Below, in pieces: positions 36,601-50,184 of a stretch of 64,000 nucleotides of DNA (the first letter of the stretch is position 1; each line of letters begins with the position of its first letter). The position numbers and the translations under genes were made by a program. This stretch comes from Anaeramoeba flamelloides (lineage: Eukaryota; Metamonada; Anaeramoebidae). The stretch spans positions 1,984,001 through 2,048,000 of the forward strand of contig JANTQA010000026.1 of the NCBI GenBank assembly GCA_027625915.1. Direction: 5' to 3'. The notes under the pieces were generated by a model. The model made no database searches. It was not told the DNA's origin and saw only the letters and a program-made list of their open reading frames with translations.

Positions 36601-37679
36601 TTTGTTTTTTTTTTTTAACTTTGTTGCTCTTCGTTCAGATCAATAAATCGACAAAAATCAATTATGTAAAAAATGAAACAATTATTTTTATAGAAACCAC
36701 AAAAAATCTCATAACTTTTACAAAGATTTGAACTTTTAAACAATATCTCTCAACTTAAAAATGTTGGAAAGTATTTGAAAGGTAGGTAAATTATCTGAAA
36801 GTGTTTGAAAGATAGAAAAGACACAAATCTTGATAAAAGTTTGAAGATTTTTAGTAGCGTTTTTTTTTAAAAGACCAAATTTAATATCAAATATTTTTAA
36901 TGAATGTGTCTATACATTATTCGAATGCAAAAATACAAACTTAGTCATTTCAAAATACTTTTTGATATACTAAGTGTTTTAAAATACTTGTTACTTTGCA
37001 ATACAATTAAGATTTATTATTTTAAAAGAAAAGTTTTATTGAAATTTTACCCTAAGTATTATTTGTGTGATAATTGTTAGTGGAATTCATTTACTTATTC
37101 TTTTATTTTATATACTCTAATAGTAAATTTCTCAAAATACTTTTCTTTTCCAATAAATAAATGAAAATTTTTATTTCAATTTCCAAAATGAATAGTAATT
37201 ATTACTGCTCATCAATTTAGTAGAGTAAAAATTTTATTGTAGAGTTAACTTAGGAAGTTTAATTTAGTGCCACAAAATATCATTTCTAAACGATGTTGTA
37301 AAGATATTTGGTTTTACTTCAACTTATAAACAAGAAAAATATTTCAGAATTTGAACTAAAAATTTTCATTTTTTAATTGGAAAATAATAGTATTTTGGAA
37401 TTTTGGTTTCCATTTATTTGGTTCGTCTTTTTTGATGTTCTAAGTTTTTTATATATTGTAGGAACCAAGAACTTGGTGTGAAAATAAAAGGGAATTGAAA
37501 AAACCAAATCAATATAAATTTTGAAACTCTTCAACATGACTAATTAAAATTATGAAATTTACTGTGATTGTAGGGAATTTTTATCAAAGCTCTTATGGTT
37601 AGAAAACTTAAGGTAATAAAGAAAAAATAATAAAAATAAAGTGAAAACAAAAAATTTGTTAAATAATAAAAAATATATA

Positions 37680-37830
37680 AATTCGGGCACCCAGTGCCCC
37701 CACTCTGAGAGTCGTGGAATACCAATTATTAATCACGGAATGTGGAATTTTTATCCATAATCGATAATCTTTCTATCGGGTTTTTACTCCTCCTGTCCAG
37801 GACGTGGATAGTTTCTAATTGGTCATGAAA
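37680..37830. other. G+C-rich islet with short hairpins
   Basis: Stands out from the AT background. GGGCACCCAGTGCCC (37684-37698) is a near-perfect hairpin; CCAC...GTGG, CGATA...TATCG and GTCCAGGAC follow. No open frame of note. It may be part of a repeat whose 3' tail recurs near 56450-56570, or a structured RNA; undecided. Confidence 0.35.
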
Positions 37831-37930
37831 ATGATAAATTTATTTTTTATATATATTTTAATTATTTTTCTTCTTCTCTTTTTTTATCTGATGATTTTTC
37901 TTTAATTACTCCTTTCTATAAATAAATAAA
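37800..37930 (+). repeat. interspersed repeat family Q, copy 1
   Basis: Shares TTTTTCTTCTTCTC and TTTAATTACTCCTTTCT in the same order with 56450-56570. Confidence 0.45.
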
Positions 37931-38579
37931 TAAATCAATATAAATTTTAAATCATATATTATGGTAATACCACCAAAGGGTTATTCGTAAAAAAGTGATA
38001 GGAGAAATAATATTCTTTGGCAATTCATTCTAACTTAATTTGGAAACTATGTTTTAGCCCAACACCAAAAGAAAAAATACATTTTTTTCACAATTATCAA
38101 AAATAAAGCAATTTTTATGGATATAATACACTAGTATTTAGAATGATGTTTTATATCTATTGATGTCAAGAAGAATTTTAAATTTTCAAATTTTTATGAA
38201 TTTGTAAATTTTATCATATCAAATTCTTAATTGTAAGTTCGTAGTGTTTTCTACATACAAGTAATTTTTCTTCAAAGGTGAGATATATCTAGTTTTCAAT
38301 AAAAATCTTACAAAATAAAAATAAGTTTTAACAATAATAGTTTTGTTTAAATTTCCCGTACGAATACACTTTTAAAAATCCATTCAGGTAAAATTTTAAA
38401 TTTTTATAAATTCAGACTTTTTTTTTATTTTAAAGTGAGGAAATTAATATATTCTTACAGACTTTTATTATTATTATTTAATTTAAGAAATAAACCGACA
38501 TTTCTTTAATTCTATTTTGATTTCAAAAATTAAAAGAATAGAGTAGTTATCTTTCCCTGAATTTAAATGAATCTAGAAT

Positions 38580-38960
38580 AATATATGATTTTCCTCTATT
38601 ATTTTGAATTTTAGAAAACCACAGTTAGGTTTAATTGAGTTTTCTATTTATCTGGAAAATCAATAGATTTTCGTTAGGTTTTTTTTTTTTTACTTTTCGA
38701 AATAAACCGAAAATTTATTAAAATTTTCTGTTTATTCCAAAAAGTAAAAAAAACCTAGAACACTTTAACAAATAAAACAGAAACCCCCAAGAAAGCCTGG
38801 CACTCCACGGTATTGAAAGAATTGTGTTAAATCTTGTATTTTACTCAATTCTTTTGAATTCCGGAAAACTTCCATTAGGTTTTTTTAAATTTTAGAAATT
38901 AAAAGAAAATTTCTTTATTTTCTTTTTATATCTAAAAATTAAAGAAAACCTAGGTACCAT
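38580..38960. repeat. fold-back repeat family E, copy 3
   Basis: Contains GTTAGGTTT units in both orientations and the terminal-like word CCTGGCACTCCACGG near 38797. Confidence 0.5.
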
Positions 38961-39120
38961 TTGGAGCTTTAAAATACCCCCCCATAAAATTATTTTATAA
39001 TAGAAAAAAGAAAAAATTAATTATTTATTGTTCAAAGATACTTAAAGTTATCGACCAAGTTTTACAATTCTGAAATACAGAATATTTATTAATGACTTAA
39101 ATAGATATTACTATATAATA

Positions 39121-40395
39121 GATGTTTTGATGATAACATGCTATAATTCAGGATAAAGTTACAAAAATCGCGATAATTTATATCAAATCGCGATATATCA
39201 GAAAATCGCGATATTCAATATTATCGCGATAATATAACAAATCGCGATATTCTATAAAATCGCGATAATTATTAAAAAATCGTGATAAATGTCAAAAAAT
39301 CGCGATTAAAAGTAATCGCGATTTAATAGTTGATGGGTTTTTGGGCTAATTGAGAAATTTTTAAACAAAAAAATTTTTTTTGATCAAAAAATAGATTAGG
39401 TGACAAAAAGTCATTCTTTGAAAAAACAACAAAAAAGATACTTGATCCAATCAAGGATCAGATCAAAGAGTTTTATTGTGTTTTTCTTTTATTTGGTTGA
39501 CAAACCTATCGATCCTTTAAGATAAACAACAATAAGAAATAAAGAGAAATAAATTTTTTTTTGGTTAATCACGGTGTTGGAAATTCCTTTGAATAAATGA
39601 CATTCTAAAACACACAACCCTTTATCTGTTCATTAAAGAATGTTTTCTTGGGTTCAAAGATTTACAGTATTCTCAGAAAGCTAAAAGGAGTTGGATAACT
39701 TTTCAAAAGATTTCACAACATCCTAGCAAGATGATCACCAATTATTAAGATTTTTTATACAAGATTTGTCTTCTTGTTCTTTTTCTTCTTCTTTTTCTCA
39801 AATCTTTGTATTGGAAAGAAAACACAATTAGAACTTTGAGGTTTTTGTTTGATCGATCACCAATAAGAAGTCAAATTATTCTTTATTCTTTTTGGCTATT
39901 TAAAATTGTGAAGGTAACAACTCCATTGTAAGAAAACACATATATTTTATATTCAAGTGTATTGTTGAAATGGGTAATTATTAGTTTGATCATAAAATTT
40001 GTTTGAGATTTTATATTTTCTTAAAAAAAAAAATGAAAAGAATAAAATTTTGTGTTTTAACTACAAACCAAACTCATTCCCTTTATAAAAGTTTTCTGTC
40101 TTTCAAAACTTTCAAACACTTGAAGACAGTTCAGAACCCTTACAAAGACTTTCTGACATTATTAAAGGGGAAATTGTTGTAAAAGTATCAAGGCTTTGTA
40201 AAAGTCAAGAGATTTTTTTTAGTGATTTCAAAAAAAAATAATTTTTCATTTTTTCGCGATAATGTTGATATCGCGATAATGTAGAAATTACGATTTTATG
40301 ATTTTTCGTGATAAAGTTGGACTAATCGCGATTTTTTAATACTATTGCGATTTTATTGTTAATATCATGATAATATATGTTATCATCAAAACCTC
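39121..40395. mobile_element. 1.27-kb element with ATCGCGAT subterminal arrays
   Basis: Ends are inverted: GATGTTTTGATGATAACAT on the left, the complement of GAGGTTTTGATGATAACAT on the right, each flanked by TA. Just inside the left end (39165-39325) are nine copies of ATCGCGAT-like words, eight perfect; the right end (40250-40375) has about seven, three perfect. In DNA this AT-rich, CGCG words are conspicuous. Subterminal repeats of this sort commonly bind transposase, so the element is probably a non-autonomous DNA transposon; no transposase frame is present. The interior at 40060-40250 resembles 1040-1250. Confidence 0.75.
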
Positions 40396-40908
40396 TAATG
40401 AATAAATTCAAATTAAATTTGTCCTTTATGTTTAAAATAGGAACAGAAGTAAATTATAGAAAATATTGATTATTTTTTATGGGTATGTAATTTCGTTTGA
40501 AAAAAGATAATTGAATATTTCATAACAATTTAAAAGAAATAAATCTTTATGAATTAAATTTAAGCCAAGACAGTTTGAAATTATTTACATTACTTAATAA
40601 TTGTGAAGTCTAGGATTTTGTGTTTACATTTATGAAAGAGAATTTAAGTATGATGAAAACTATTGTGTAATTTACACTTCTTCTTCTTCAAAAAAATAAA
40701 AATTATAAAAATAGAATTATTAACAAAAACATAAAAAATATGAAAATAATTTATTTTAACAACGAATAATTAGGAGCAAATCTGGAAATTTTCAAAATAC
40801 GTTGATATCTAGATGCAGCAAAAGAAAGAAGAGATTATATAAAAAAAAGTAAAAATTAAGTATTTTTTGTTTTCTTATTTTCTAAAAATAAGAGATTATG
40901 GAGATAAA

Positions 40909-43900
40909 TTATTTAAAATTTGTCATTTTAATTACATCAAGTTTGAGTTTTCCATTAATTTGTCTTACTAACCCATAAGATCGAAAGCCAATATGCCCAA
41001 AATGAAATGGACTGATTGATCCAAATAGTTCTTCTTTAAATAGCTGGATACTATGCGTGTGACCAATTAAGAGAAATTCTATTAATATTTTTAAAAAATT
41101 AATTTGAATGATATTTTTTAGGGTTAATCAAATTTTATGAAATATAAATTAATTTGATTTCAAAATTTTATATACAAATAGATGCACAGATCTCACGTTG
41201 CAGTCTTAATTTTTAAATTTGAAGTGATGAAAAATCTAAAGAAATTTTGGGGGTTTCATAAAAATATTTTTTTTTAGTAAAAGGATCGAAATATTATATT
41301 CGAAAGTAAATCCGTATTTATATTCCTGCAGGTTGTATTATTTTAATTAAAATCAATAAAAGAATTAATGGCTAATTTTTATAATGATTGTTTTCACAAT
41401 TATTACATTATAGAATTTGTTTGGAAATGATAAAAACGAAGAGTTAAAATGTTTAGGGGTCTATTGTTTTTAAAAAAAAATGAAAATATAAATATAAAAA
41501 ACTTTCGATTTTGAAAAATTTTTTGAACAAATTGTTTGGACTTCCAATCACAAAATCTTTATAACAATTTAGTTTCATTTTTGTCAAAAAAAAAAAATAG
41601 AATTTGAATTTTAGCATTAAAATTGCTTAATTCCCAACAATCTCCAAGAAAATTTTTTTTTGAAAAAATCAAATTTTATATTATAGTATTGAAAAAAATA
41701 CCTTACATGAAAATAACCCCAGACAAAATTTTGAATTGTTAATATTAGGGAAATTGTTTTGTAAATATTTGAAATTAAATCCTTTTTATAACTAACCAAA
41801 TTTTTTATGAACTCAGTAATAAATCTACCCAAAGTTCATTAAGGTGGGGGTATCTAGAGAATACTCATTTAATTGTTTGATAACCGTAAGTAGATCTACT
41901 TATTTTGAAAAAAAAATAGAGTTTTATAGAGATTTGCTATGAATTTGGAAAATGATTATTTTTATTCTTGTTTTTTGATTGATTGAAGAGTGTTTTGAAC
42001 AAGTGTAATTTAATTAATAATCATTCTAATAAGTTGGATGAGTTATAATTTTAAAAGTTTGATTCTTAAATAAAAAAAATTGTTGATTTTAAATATCTGC
42101 AATTACAAAAACAATTTCCCTAATATTAACAATTAAAAATCGTATATGGTGTTATTTTCGTGTAAGGTATTTTTTTCAATAATATATAACAAAAACACAA
42201 TTTCTGAGTGAAAAGTCGTAAATGAATTTAAAAACTTTATGGTTAAAACTATCGTTTTTAAAAAATACAAATATTTTTTAATATGTTAAATAAATCAAAT
42301 TTTTGGTTAGCCAAAAGAATTATCTCAAAAAAAGGAAAAAAAAAAATCTTTATATTAATATTTATTATAATAAATACTTATTATGGTATAGTAGTGATGA
42401 AAATAGTTATAAGCAGGGTAAAACCTTTTTATAATGTAAGAAATTAAATGAATTTAAAGGTTTTCTTTTTCATAAAAAACGGAAAAAAAATTAATCTCAT
42501 TGAAAAAATTTTCTTTTCTGGGTATATGAATAGATCATAATTTTTTGGCACTTCTCATAAACAAAATAGGAAAGAAGAGAATATCGCCAATAATATATTT
42601 TTATATTCTAACCTGTTGTAATGGGAGACAGATCCCATAACAAAATGAGATTATCCAGGGTTTGTCATCAGATTATTAATTTGTGTTTTTATTTTTTTTT
42701 CAAGAATTTACATCCTTTTTACATATTTAACAATTATTTCTGAAAATATCTTTTGTGTATATCAAAAAATAAGATTTGGGCTTTTTCTTTTCCAAAAAAA
42801 AAACTAAATAAGCAAGCACTGATTACTAAATTTTTTATTTATTTTTTAACTATTTATTGGATTTTTAAGTAAATTTTTTAAGAAAAAATTAAAACTAAAA
42901 TTTGAATCACTTTTTTATAATAATTTTTTTTAGATTATTGGGAATTTGATTATCATGATTTTTTAATATTTTCAGAAATATTTAATAATTTCAGTTAACG
43001 ACAAAAAATTAGTTTTAATCTATATATTAGTGAATTGATAATTTATTAATTAGTTTGTCGATTTATTATAAAAATTTTTTCTTTCGATGAAAATCCCTTT
43101 GATAGAGGATTTAGAAAAAAAAAAGAAAAAAAAAAAATCACTTTTCAAATTTTAAGGATATGAAATATCAAATGAAACAATATTCTGAATGTTTACAAAA
43201 GTGAGATCTATGCTGATATTATTTAAAAAAGAATTAGAAATAAATGAAAATCAAAAAAGAAATTACTTTTTTTATCAAAATATTTCTTATGTTGTAATCG
43301 AATGGATCTAATAAAGGGTACAGTTTCTTCTTTTTTTAGCCAAAAGTTATTACCTGCATCATGAGAAAACACTATTTTATTATATGTGCCAAGATCAAGA
43401 AGTTTTCCATTTTCTGGTAAGCTTATTTCTGTTTCCTCTTTGAGTTCTTCTTCAGATGAAAGTGGTTCAATTTCCATAAATAATGATTCAGTAACAAAAT
43501 GACAAAGTTTTTGTTGTTCTTCATTAATTTGCTCACTTAATTTCTTCACAACTGATCTATCATGATTTCTAGGGTATGTTTTTTTAATCAATTTTTTTGG
43601 ATTATTTTTAAAATTAAATTTCAATGAAAAAAGGGGTTTTTTGATTTAATTTTTTTTTTTTTTATACTAAAGAGGAATCTAAAAAATATTTTGTAATTTA
43701 TTTTTAAATGTAAATTTTTTTTTTTTTTTTTTCTCAGATTATATTTTGTTAAGGAAGTGGCAACCATAAAGTCAAAAATTCTCACTTTTTTACCAATTCC
43801 AAATAAGATCACAAAACAACGTTTTTCGACTTTTGCTGTATCTTGATGCTTTTTATTTCAAAATACTTTATTCAAAAATAAATCCTTAAAAATTTTTTTC

Positions 43901-46900
43901 AAGTATATAATAAAATTCCAGAATAGGATGTTAAGTTCGATGGTAGTAACAACTTTAGAAAATGTGAAAGGATTTATCTTTTGTTCCTATCTGAAAAATA
44001 TATTTTGGCATTTTATTTTATGTTTGAAAAAATAAAATAATAAATTATTTTTAAAAAAGTACTTTAAATAATAAAAATCAACAAAAGAAAAAGTAAACAA
44101 TACATTTTTCTGATCTAATTAAAAATAAGTAAAAAAGTGAAATTATTGACTTTTGTTATTACACTCTTACAATAATTGAACTTTCTCTAAATTTTAAAAG
44201 GAAAAATATGAGTTAGATCAAAAAAAATAGAGATGATAAACCATCTTTAGATCAATCATTTTATGTTTATCTTATTGTAAAATATTTTGAATTTAAACTT
44301 CCGTTTCTGAGTCTAATTTAAGTTAAGAAAATGATTTAACCAAAGAGAATTAAAATTATAGAATGGATTAAGGATTTGTAGTATCTTCACAGCTTTTTGT
44401 TGTTAGTTGTATCTAATGCGATAATAGGTTGAGAGTCAAGGATTATTTCTTAATTGATTACTATTGTTGATGTAAAGGTACAATAAACCCATCAACCAAA
44501 TCAAAACAAAAGAAAAATTCTTTTTTTATCTGAATGTTAATTTAATTTATTTTATTTCTTTTAGGTTTCTTTTTCAAAATTAATTATTTTTTTCTGAAGA
44601 TTTGAAGATCAAATTATTATTTTTTTAATTTAAAATTTTTGAATTAGGCGAAAATTTATAAAGGTATTAAACCGAAATTAATTTTTAATACTGACCTGAA
44701 GACCAAAATCGTGATTTATAATTAGCCTCATATTCAATATAATCCCTCATAATTTCAAATAATTAGGTATTTTTTAAATTAATTGAGAATTGGAATAAAA
44801 ATGATCAAGTATTGTTTTACAGGTTTAAAATACTAATCAATACGAGCTGAATAATTAATCAAAATTCACAAAATAATGAATTCTAAAGATGGAGAAACTA
44901 TTCAAAAAATTTTATTTTTTGTTTTATTATTCGGATGCATTTTTGTATACTTCTGAATTAAAGTTGGGTAAACTTTTTTTAAAAAAAAAAGTTTTATATA
45001 AATTCAATAATACTTTGTAAAAATGTGATATTATTTTTTATGAAATATGCAAAAAAAAAAAAATAGAAATATATTTTTGACTTTTTTAATGTGAAACAAA
45101 ACAAGATTTTTTATTTTATTAATAATTAAATATTTAAAAAACCAATCAAGAAAGATAAAAAAAAAAAAGAAAAAGAAAAGAATCAATTGAATAAAAACTT
45201 GTAATAATAATTTTGAAATTATATTAAGGAATAAATCCCCTTTTAAAAGATATAATACAATAAAGATAAAATTTCTAGAACAAATACTAATGAAGTCATT
45301 CAATTTTCTTTTCTAAAGCAGATTTTAAACAAAAAAAATTTCTATTTGATATTTTTTTAAGAATCTCTCAATTAGTTGGGTTTTTATGAAATTCGTCGAT
45401 AAATTATATTCAAATAATTAGTAAATATCATTTGAATAAAATTCGAAAATATAACTTGAAGAGGTTTATTACGAGATATCAAAAAAAAAAGAACGTCTTT
45501 AAAAAAATCAAATAATTTTCTCAAATTTTAGATTGTTTTTTATTTTAAATATTATTTTCATGAAATTTTAAATGTTAACATTAGTGAAATAAAAGTTTGA
45601 TCCATTTTTTTTTTTTTTTTTTGGAAAATCTAAGCTATTTTTCAAAAATATTGACTCATTTTATAATGTTAATGGGAAGCTGTTTGGAGGGTTTATTACA
45701 TATTCTTCTCAAAAAAATATTTTCAATTTTTAGATCTAAATCATTTTTTCTAATTTTTACATATTTTAGTTTTGCTTTTCTTTTCTTTTTTTTTTGAAAA
45801 ATTTTTGTTTTTCTTTTGAACTATTTTTTTTCTTTCTTTTGTTTTTTGATCTTTTTTTTTTTTGCAAAAGATCACGTGGAAAAAAAAAAAAGATCTTCGA
45901 AAAGACAAATAATCATTTAGAAAATTGAAATTATGTAATGTATTTTAAAATGAATTTAATTATTCATAAAAAATCTTGTTTTTGAATTTTTTTTAAGTGA
46001 AAGTTCTGTAATGCTCATTTCAAAAATTGTGACTCACTTTTTTTTAGTTTTTGGTTTTATTTTTTTTTAATTTTTTAAATATCGGGTTTTTATATATTTA
46101 GAATGACTTAAAAAGTGAAATATTTATACGATTTAATTATTAGTTGTTCTTGAATACTAAAGGATAGATTTTTTTTTTCAATATATTATTTCAGATGAGT
46201 CATAAATTTTGAAATGGAGTTTAGAACTTAGGAGAACCGATATAATTTTTAATAAACTATCACATATTTCATTTTAAGAGGATGATGTGATGTTGCTACT
46301 CCAATATCAAAGTTTCATTTAATATAAATTTTTGATTTTTTTTTTCGGGATTACTTTGTTTTTATAAAGATTAACTTATAAAGATATTATATTAACTTTC
46401 TAAAGAAACGGAATGTCTTTAGTTTTTTTTTTTTATTGAATTGCACAATGAAATTATTGAAAAATAAATTTTTAATTTCAAATAAAGTAATTTTAAAATA
46501 AAAAAAATAAAACTTGAAGAAAAAAAGAAAATATTTGAATATTTCAGAAAAGCAGGAGGATATTTTCAATTAAATTGTATATTATTGAAATAATTTAATT
46601 GGGGAATTCCATTTTGCAAAATGTGAACATTTACAAGATTATTAATGGGATAATAATTTGGCAGTTTTTTCTCAAATTTTTTTTTTTAATTTTAAATATA
46701 AATTTTATTTGTTAAAATTAGTAAACAAACAAATTATATATTACTACACAAATTTTTAAACTCTATTTCATTCAAAAATCCCCAAAAAATTAAAAATTCA
46801 TTTTTTGTTAAGAATCAAATAACATAAGATTGTTTAGAAATACGAGAAATAGTTAACTTGAGACTAGAGTTGATATTCATAAAAGAAATACCTGAATAAA

Positions 46901-49016
46901 ACATTAATTTTGCAAAAAAATAAAATGTTGGAAAAAAATTGAATTTTTTCATTTTTGGTTGGCGCTCTTTGAGTCCAATATAGTTTATATTTAATCACAT
47001 AAAGGATTGATTGTTTTTTTCTCAATTTTTTGGTTATTCTTTTCAAAAAAGTGTGAAAAAAAAGTTTTTAGAATGAACCCTTAATAGAGTCAACAAACTT
47101 CAACAGGCCCATTTTGAGTAAATTATTAAAAAAAAAAAAAAAAAATTGCACACTTTTGTAAAACTACTATATCAATAGAGTCATTCAATTAGAACCCACT
47201 GCTAAAATCCAAATTTAATTTTATCTCAAAAGTTCAAGAAGGAAGAGTTACAATTACTTTGAGATATAATTTTCGTTTTTAAATCCAGTGTTTCAAATTA
47301 AACCCCTTCTTTTTTTTTTCTTGTTGTTCCAATATAACATCGAATTCACTGCCCAATAGAATATCTAAAGTTAAATAACTTTTTAAAGTAAACTCCTTAT
47401 TTTTTTTAAAGTAAATTTTAAATTATTAATTGCGATTTTGATTGGAAATTTATTGATTATTTTTTCTCTATAAAAAATTTTCTTGTAGATTTTACAATAG
47501 AAAATTTGGATAAGAATAAACTCTATTTTTAGAGACAAATTTTCCAATTTGATTCTTAATTTTTTGAATTTCTTTTTTAATAATTGAACTTTAAAAAATC
47601 AACACTAGATTCAAAAAATTGTTGATTGTAGGTTTCTTTCATCATTTAATGTATAAGCTTTCTAGGAAAAAAGAAACACGTATTTTTATTCGAACACAAG
47701 TTAAACTAGTATGCACTGTTATTTTAACAAGAGTGATTTGTAAAAGGTGGTTTTGTTTTTTCTTCACATTGTGATTGAAGAAAACAAAATAAAATGGAAC
47801 GAAAAATTTTTCACTTGGTTAATTGGCAAATGACTGCCGATTGAAGTGCTTTTTTTTTTTTTTTTTTTTTTTTTATACACTACAAGAATAGCACAATCCA
47901 TACAAACACTTTCAAGACTTTTTGGAACTTTCAGACTAACAGTCTGCAAGATTTCAGTCTCTGATATTCTTTCAAATTTTTTCAAATTTCAAATACTTGA
48001 TACAAACTTTTGTAAGCCAAAAAAGGGCAAAAAAATAATAATTAACAAAAGTTAAACCTTTTGAATTTAATTGAAATTTTTCAAAGTTATCCAAAAGAAA
48101 AAGATTTGTTAACGTTCAATAACCTGAAACTCTTTTTATGGAAACCTAAAAGCAAAAAGTTGTTTAAATTACATATTTTTAAAAGTTTGACTTGTAAAAA
48201 CTTTTAAATTGAAAGTTATTGCATTGTGATCTTTTAATTCCTTTCAAAATTTTGTAACAATTCCAAAATAACAAAGTGTTGCCAAGTAAAATAAGTGACT
48301 ACAATTTTTGTGCTATTCTTGTAGTGTAGGATTTATTTAAAATCTATTAGTCAAACAAATCTCTTTAAAGGGTATTTGTATAAAATTGCAAATCAAACAA
48401 AGTTCCATTTTTGGCTCATAGCTAAACTTAATTTTGTGATTCAAAACAAAGAAAATAAAAGAAATTATTTACCCTCCTATTATATAAAAAGGAACACCAA
48501 AATCACAAAATTGTTGAATAATCCCACCACAATACTCCAGATCATCACACCCACCATGAAAGAGATCACCTAAAATTATAACTTGTTGGATGTTGTGCTT
48601 TTCAATGGTTTCTCCAATGTTTTCTATTGTTTTTGGGATACGCTCAGTTGCAAAATAGCATCGTTCCCCATTCGTAAAATGGAGATCTGTAATAACTAAG
48701 GCATTCCATGGTGTTTTTGTAACAAGCTTTTCCAGTTTGCCATTGGTGACAGGAAGGGTGATTTGTTGTAAATTTACCTTTTTATTTTTAGAATGATACA
48801 AAGAAATTGCAAAGAGTGAGACGGCAAAAAAACAAAGAAGGAAAAGAAACTAAAATATTTTGTATCATCAAAAAAAAAGAGTCAGAAAAAGAAAAAATTA
48901 ATTTCAAATGCACTTGACATTTTGAAAAATAAAAAGAGAATTAATAGTGGATAATTAATTCCAAAACAAAAAGAAAGAGTAAGGGGTTCTTAAAGAGATA
49001 CCTTTGGAATTTTTTT

Positions 49017-49048
<32 letters not shown>

Positions 49049-49145
49049 TTTCATTTTTTTTTTCATATTCTTTTCGAGTTTCTCGTGTTTTATATTCTGT
49101 GTTGGTATTTTTTTGTTGTTGTTCTTTGGTGCTAACTAGTCCCAT
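40909..49145 (-). CDS. membrane-anchored calcineurin-like metallophosphoesterase, four exons
   Basis: Exons 49145-49002, 48849-48473, 43568-43267 and 41078-40909 join in phase to 330 aa. Introns are 152, 4904 and 2188 nt, with donors GTATCT, GTAAAT, GTAATT and AG acceptors. Residues 1-48 are a charged Lys/Glu-rich cytosolic head; FLFLLCFFAVSLFAISLYH (49-67) is a membrane anchor, so the enzyme is probably type II with its catalytic side in the lumen or outside. All metal-binding blocks are present: ITDLHF (D103, H105), GDLFHG (D143), GGNHDR (N175, H176), FSHD (H243) and IGHTH (H281, H283). These bind a dinuclear metal centre that hydrolyses phosphomonoesters or diesters; substrate unknown. The GNHD motif is itself split by the 4.9-kb intron, which only phase-correct joining restores. 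Introns carry repeats L, G, P and N. Not seen as one frame, so easily missed. Confidence 0.9.
41676..42190. mobile_element. inverted-arm element N in phosphoesterase intron 3
   Basis: Arms of about 110 bp at 41676-41790 and 42080-42190 are inverted copies sharing ACAATTTCCCTAATATTAAC and the word AAAAAATACCTTACA. Non-coding centre of about 290 bp. Confidence 0.65.
43740..44170. repeat. interspersed repeat family P, copy 2, in phosphoesterase intron 2
   Basis: Block TTTTTATTATTTAAAGTACTT (minus strand) and flanking words recur at 27430-27530; TAGGATGTTAAG at 43927 matches the AGAATGTTGAG word there. Confidence 0.4.
45600..46120 (+). repeat. interspersed repeat family G, copy 2, in phosphoesterase intron 2
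   Basis: Opposite-strand match to 33460-33965 through about 500 bp, including AATGTTAATGGGAAG and AGATCTTCGAAAAGACAAAT. Confidence 0.6.
47876..48328. mobile_element. MITE family L with perfect 20-bp inverted ends, in phosphoesterase intron 2
   Basis: Starts TACACTACAAGAATAGCACA and ends with the exact complement; 453 bp. Non-coding. It sits about 145 bp downstream of exon 2. Confidence 0.8.
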
Positions 49146-50184
49146 TTAATTGAAATAATGATTGAACAATTTTTTAAGAGCTGAAAAAGAGTGGAAATAT
49201 AAAGTGAGAATGATAAAAAATGAGAAATTTCCAAAAATTCAACAATGCAAGATGAAGAGTGCTTAACTCCAGCTATTTTTATTAACCCAAAACACTTTGT
49301 TTTGTTGTTTTTTTTCAACATTTTGAAAGGAATTAAATGATCACAAAAAATCAATAATTGACAAGCATTTCCAAATTCAAAACTTGAGAAAAGGATGCAA
49401 TTTAAAATACTTCCACTTTTGGGCTTTCTTAAAAAACTGTTTAAAGGTTTTTGTAAGTTAACAAATATTTTTCATTTGGGTAACTTGGAAGAACTTTAAA
49501 GAAATTCGATATGTTCTATTTTGTTCTAAATTTTTTTAAATCCTTTTTTGGGTAATAAAAACTTGTATTAGGCATTTGAAGTTTGAAAAAATCTTTAAGA
49601 ATATCATAACTAAAATCTTGAAGACAACTAAATGAAGAGATCAAAAAAATTTGAAATTAAACTTGTTCTACATTTTGTGTCATTTAAAAAAATCGAATTA
49701 CTTTCAAAAAGTTTTGATTACTTTTCAGACTTACAACACTTTCCAACAGTTTGTAAAACTCCCAAAGGGTTACAAACACCTTTTAAGGGTTATATACGCT
49801 TGGAACAAATAAGATTTGATAGACTGAGATTTAATTATGTACCATTCTTAGTATTTTCCCAATAACAGGGAAAGTGTTGTCACTTCAATTCACTTTTTCA
49901 AATTGGAGAAATCTATTTTTATCAAAAGAAAAACTTGGAATGAAAAGTAAAAATTTTTTCCCCTTTATTCTCCTTCTATTCAAAATAAAAATTTTCAAAC
50001 AAATAATTATTTTTAACAGTCCAATCCATCTTGAAACAATTAATAACTATTTTGATTCATGATATTTTCCTTTTCTGAAAAGTTAGAAAAATAATAATTT
50101 TGATCTAAGGCAAATGTTAAAGGTGATTATATTTCCAAAGTTTAGATGTTGTTGAGGGTCTATTTACTTACCTTTAAACTGTCT

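Larger units (their letters stand above)
36601..40908. other. intergenic region with G+C islet and ATCGCGAT element
   Basis: Contains a G+C-richer islet (37680-37830), a shared repeat tail (37800-37930), family E (38580-38960) and the ATCGCGAT element (39121-40395). Nothing coding seen before the last exon of the phosphoesterase. Confidence 0.5.
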
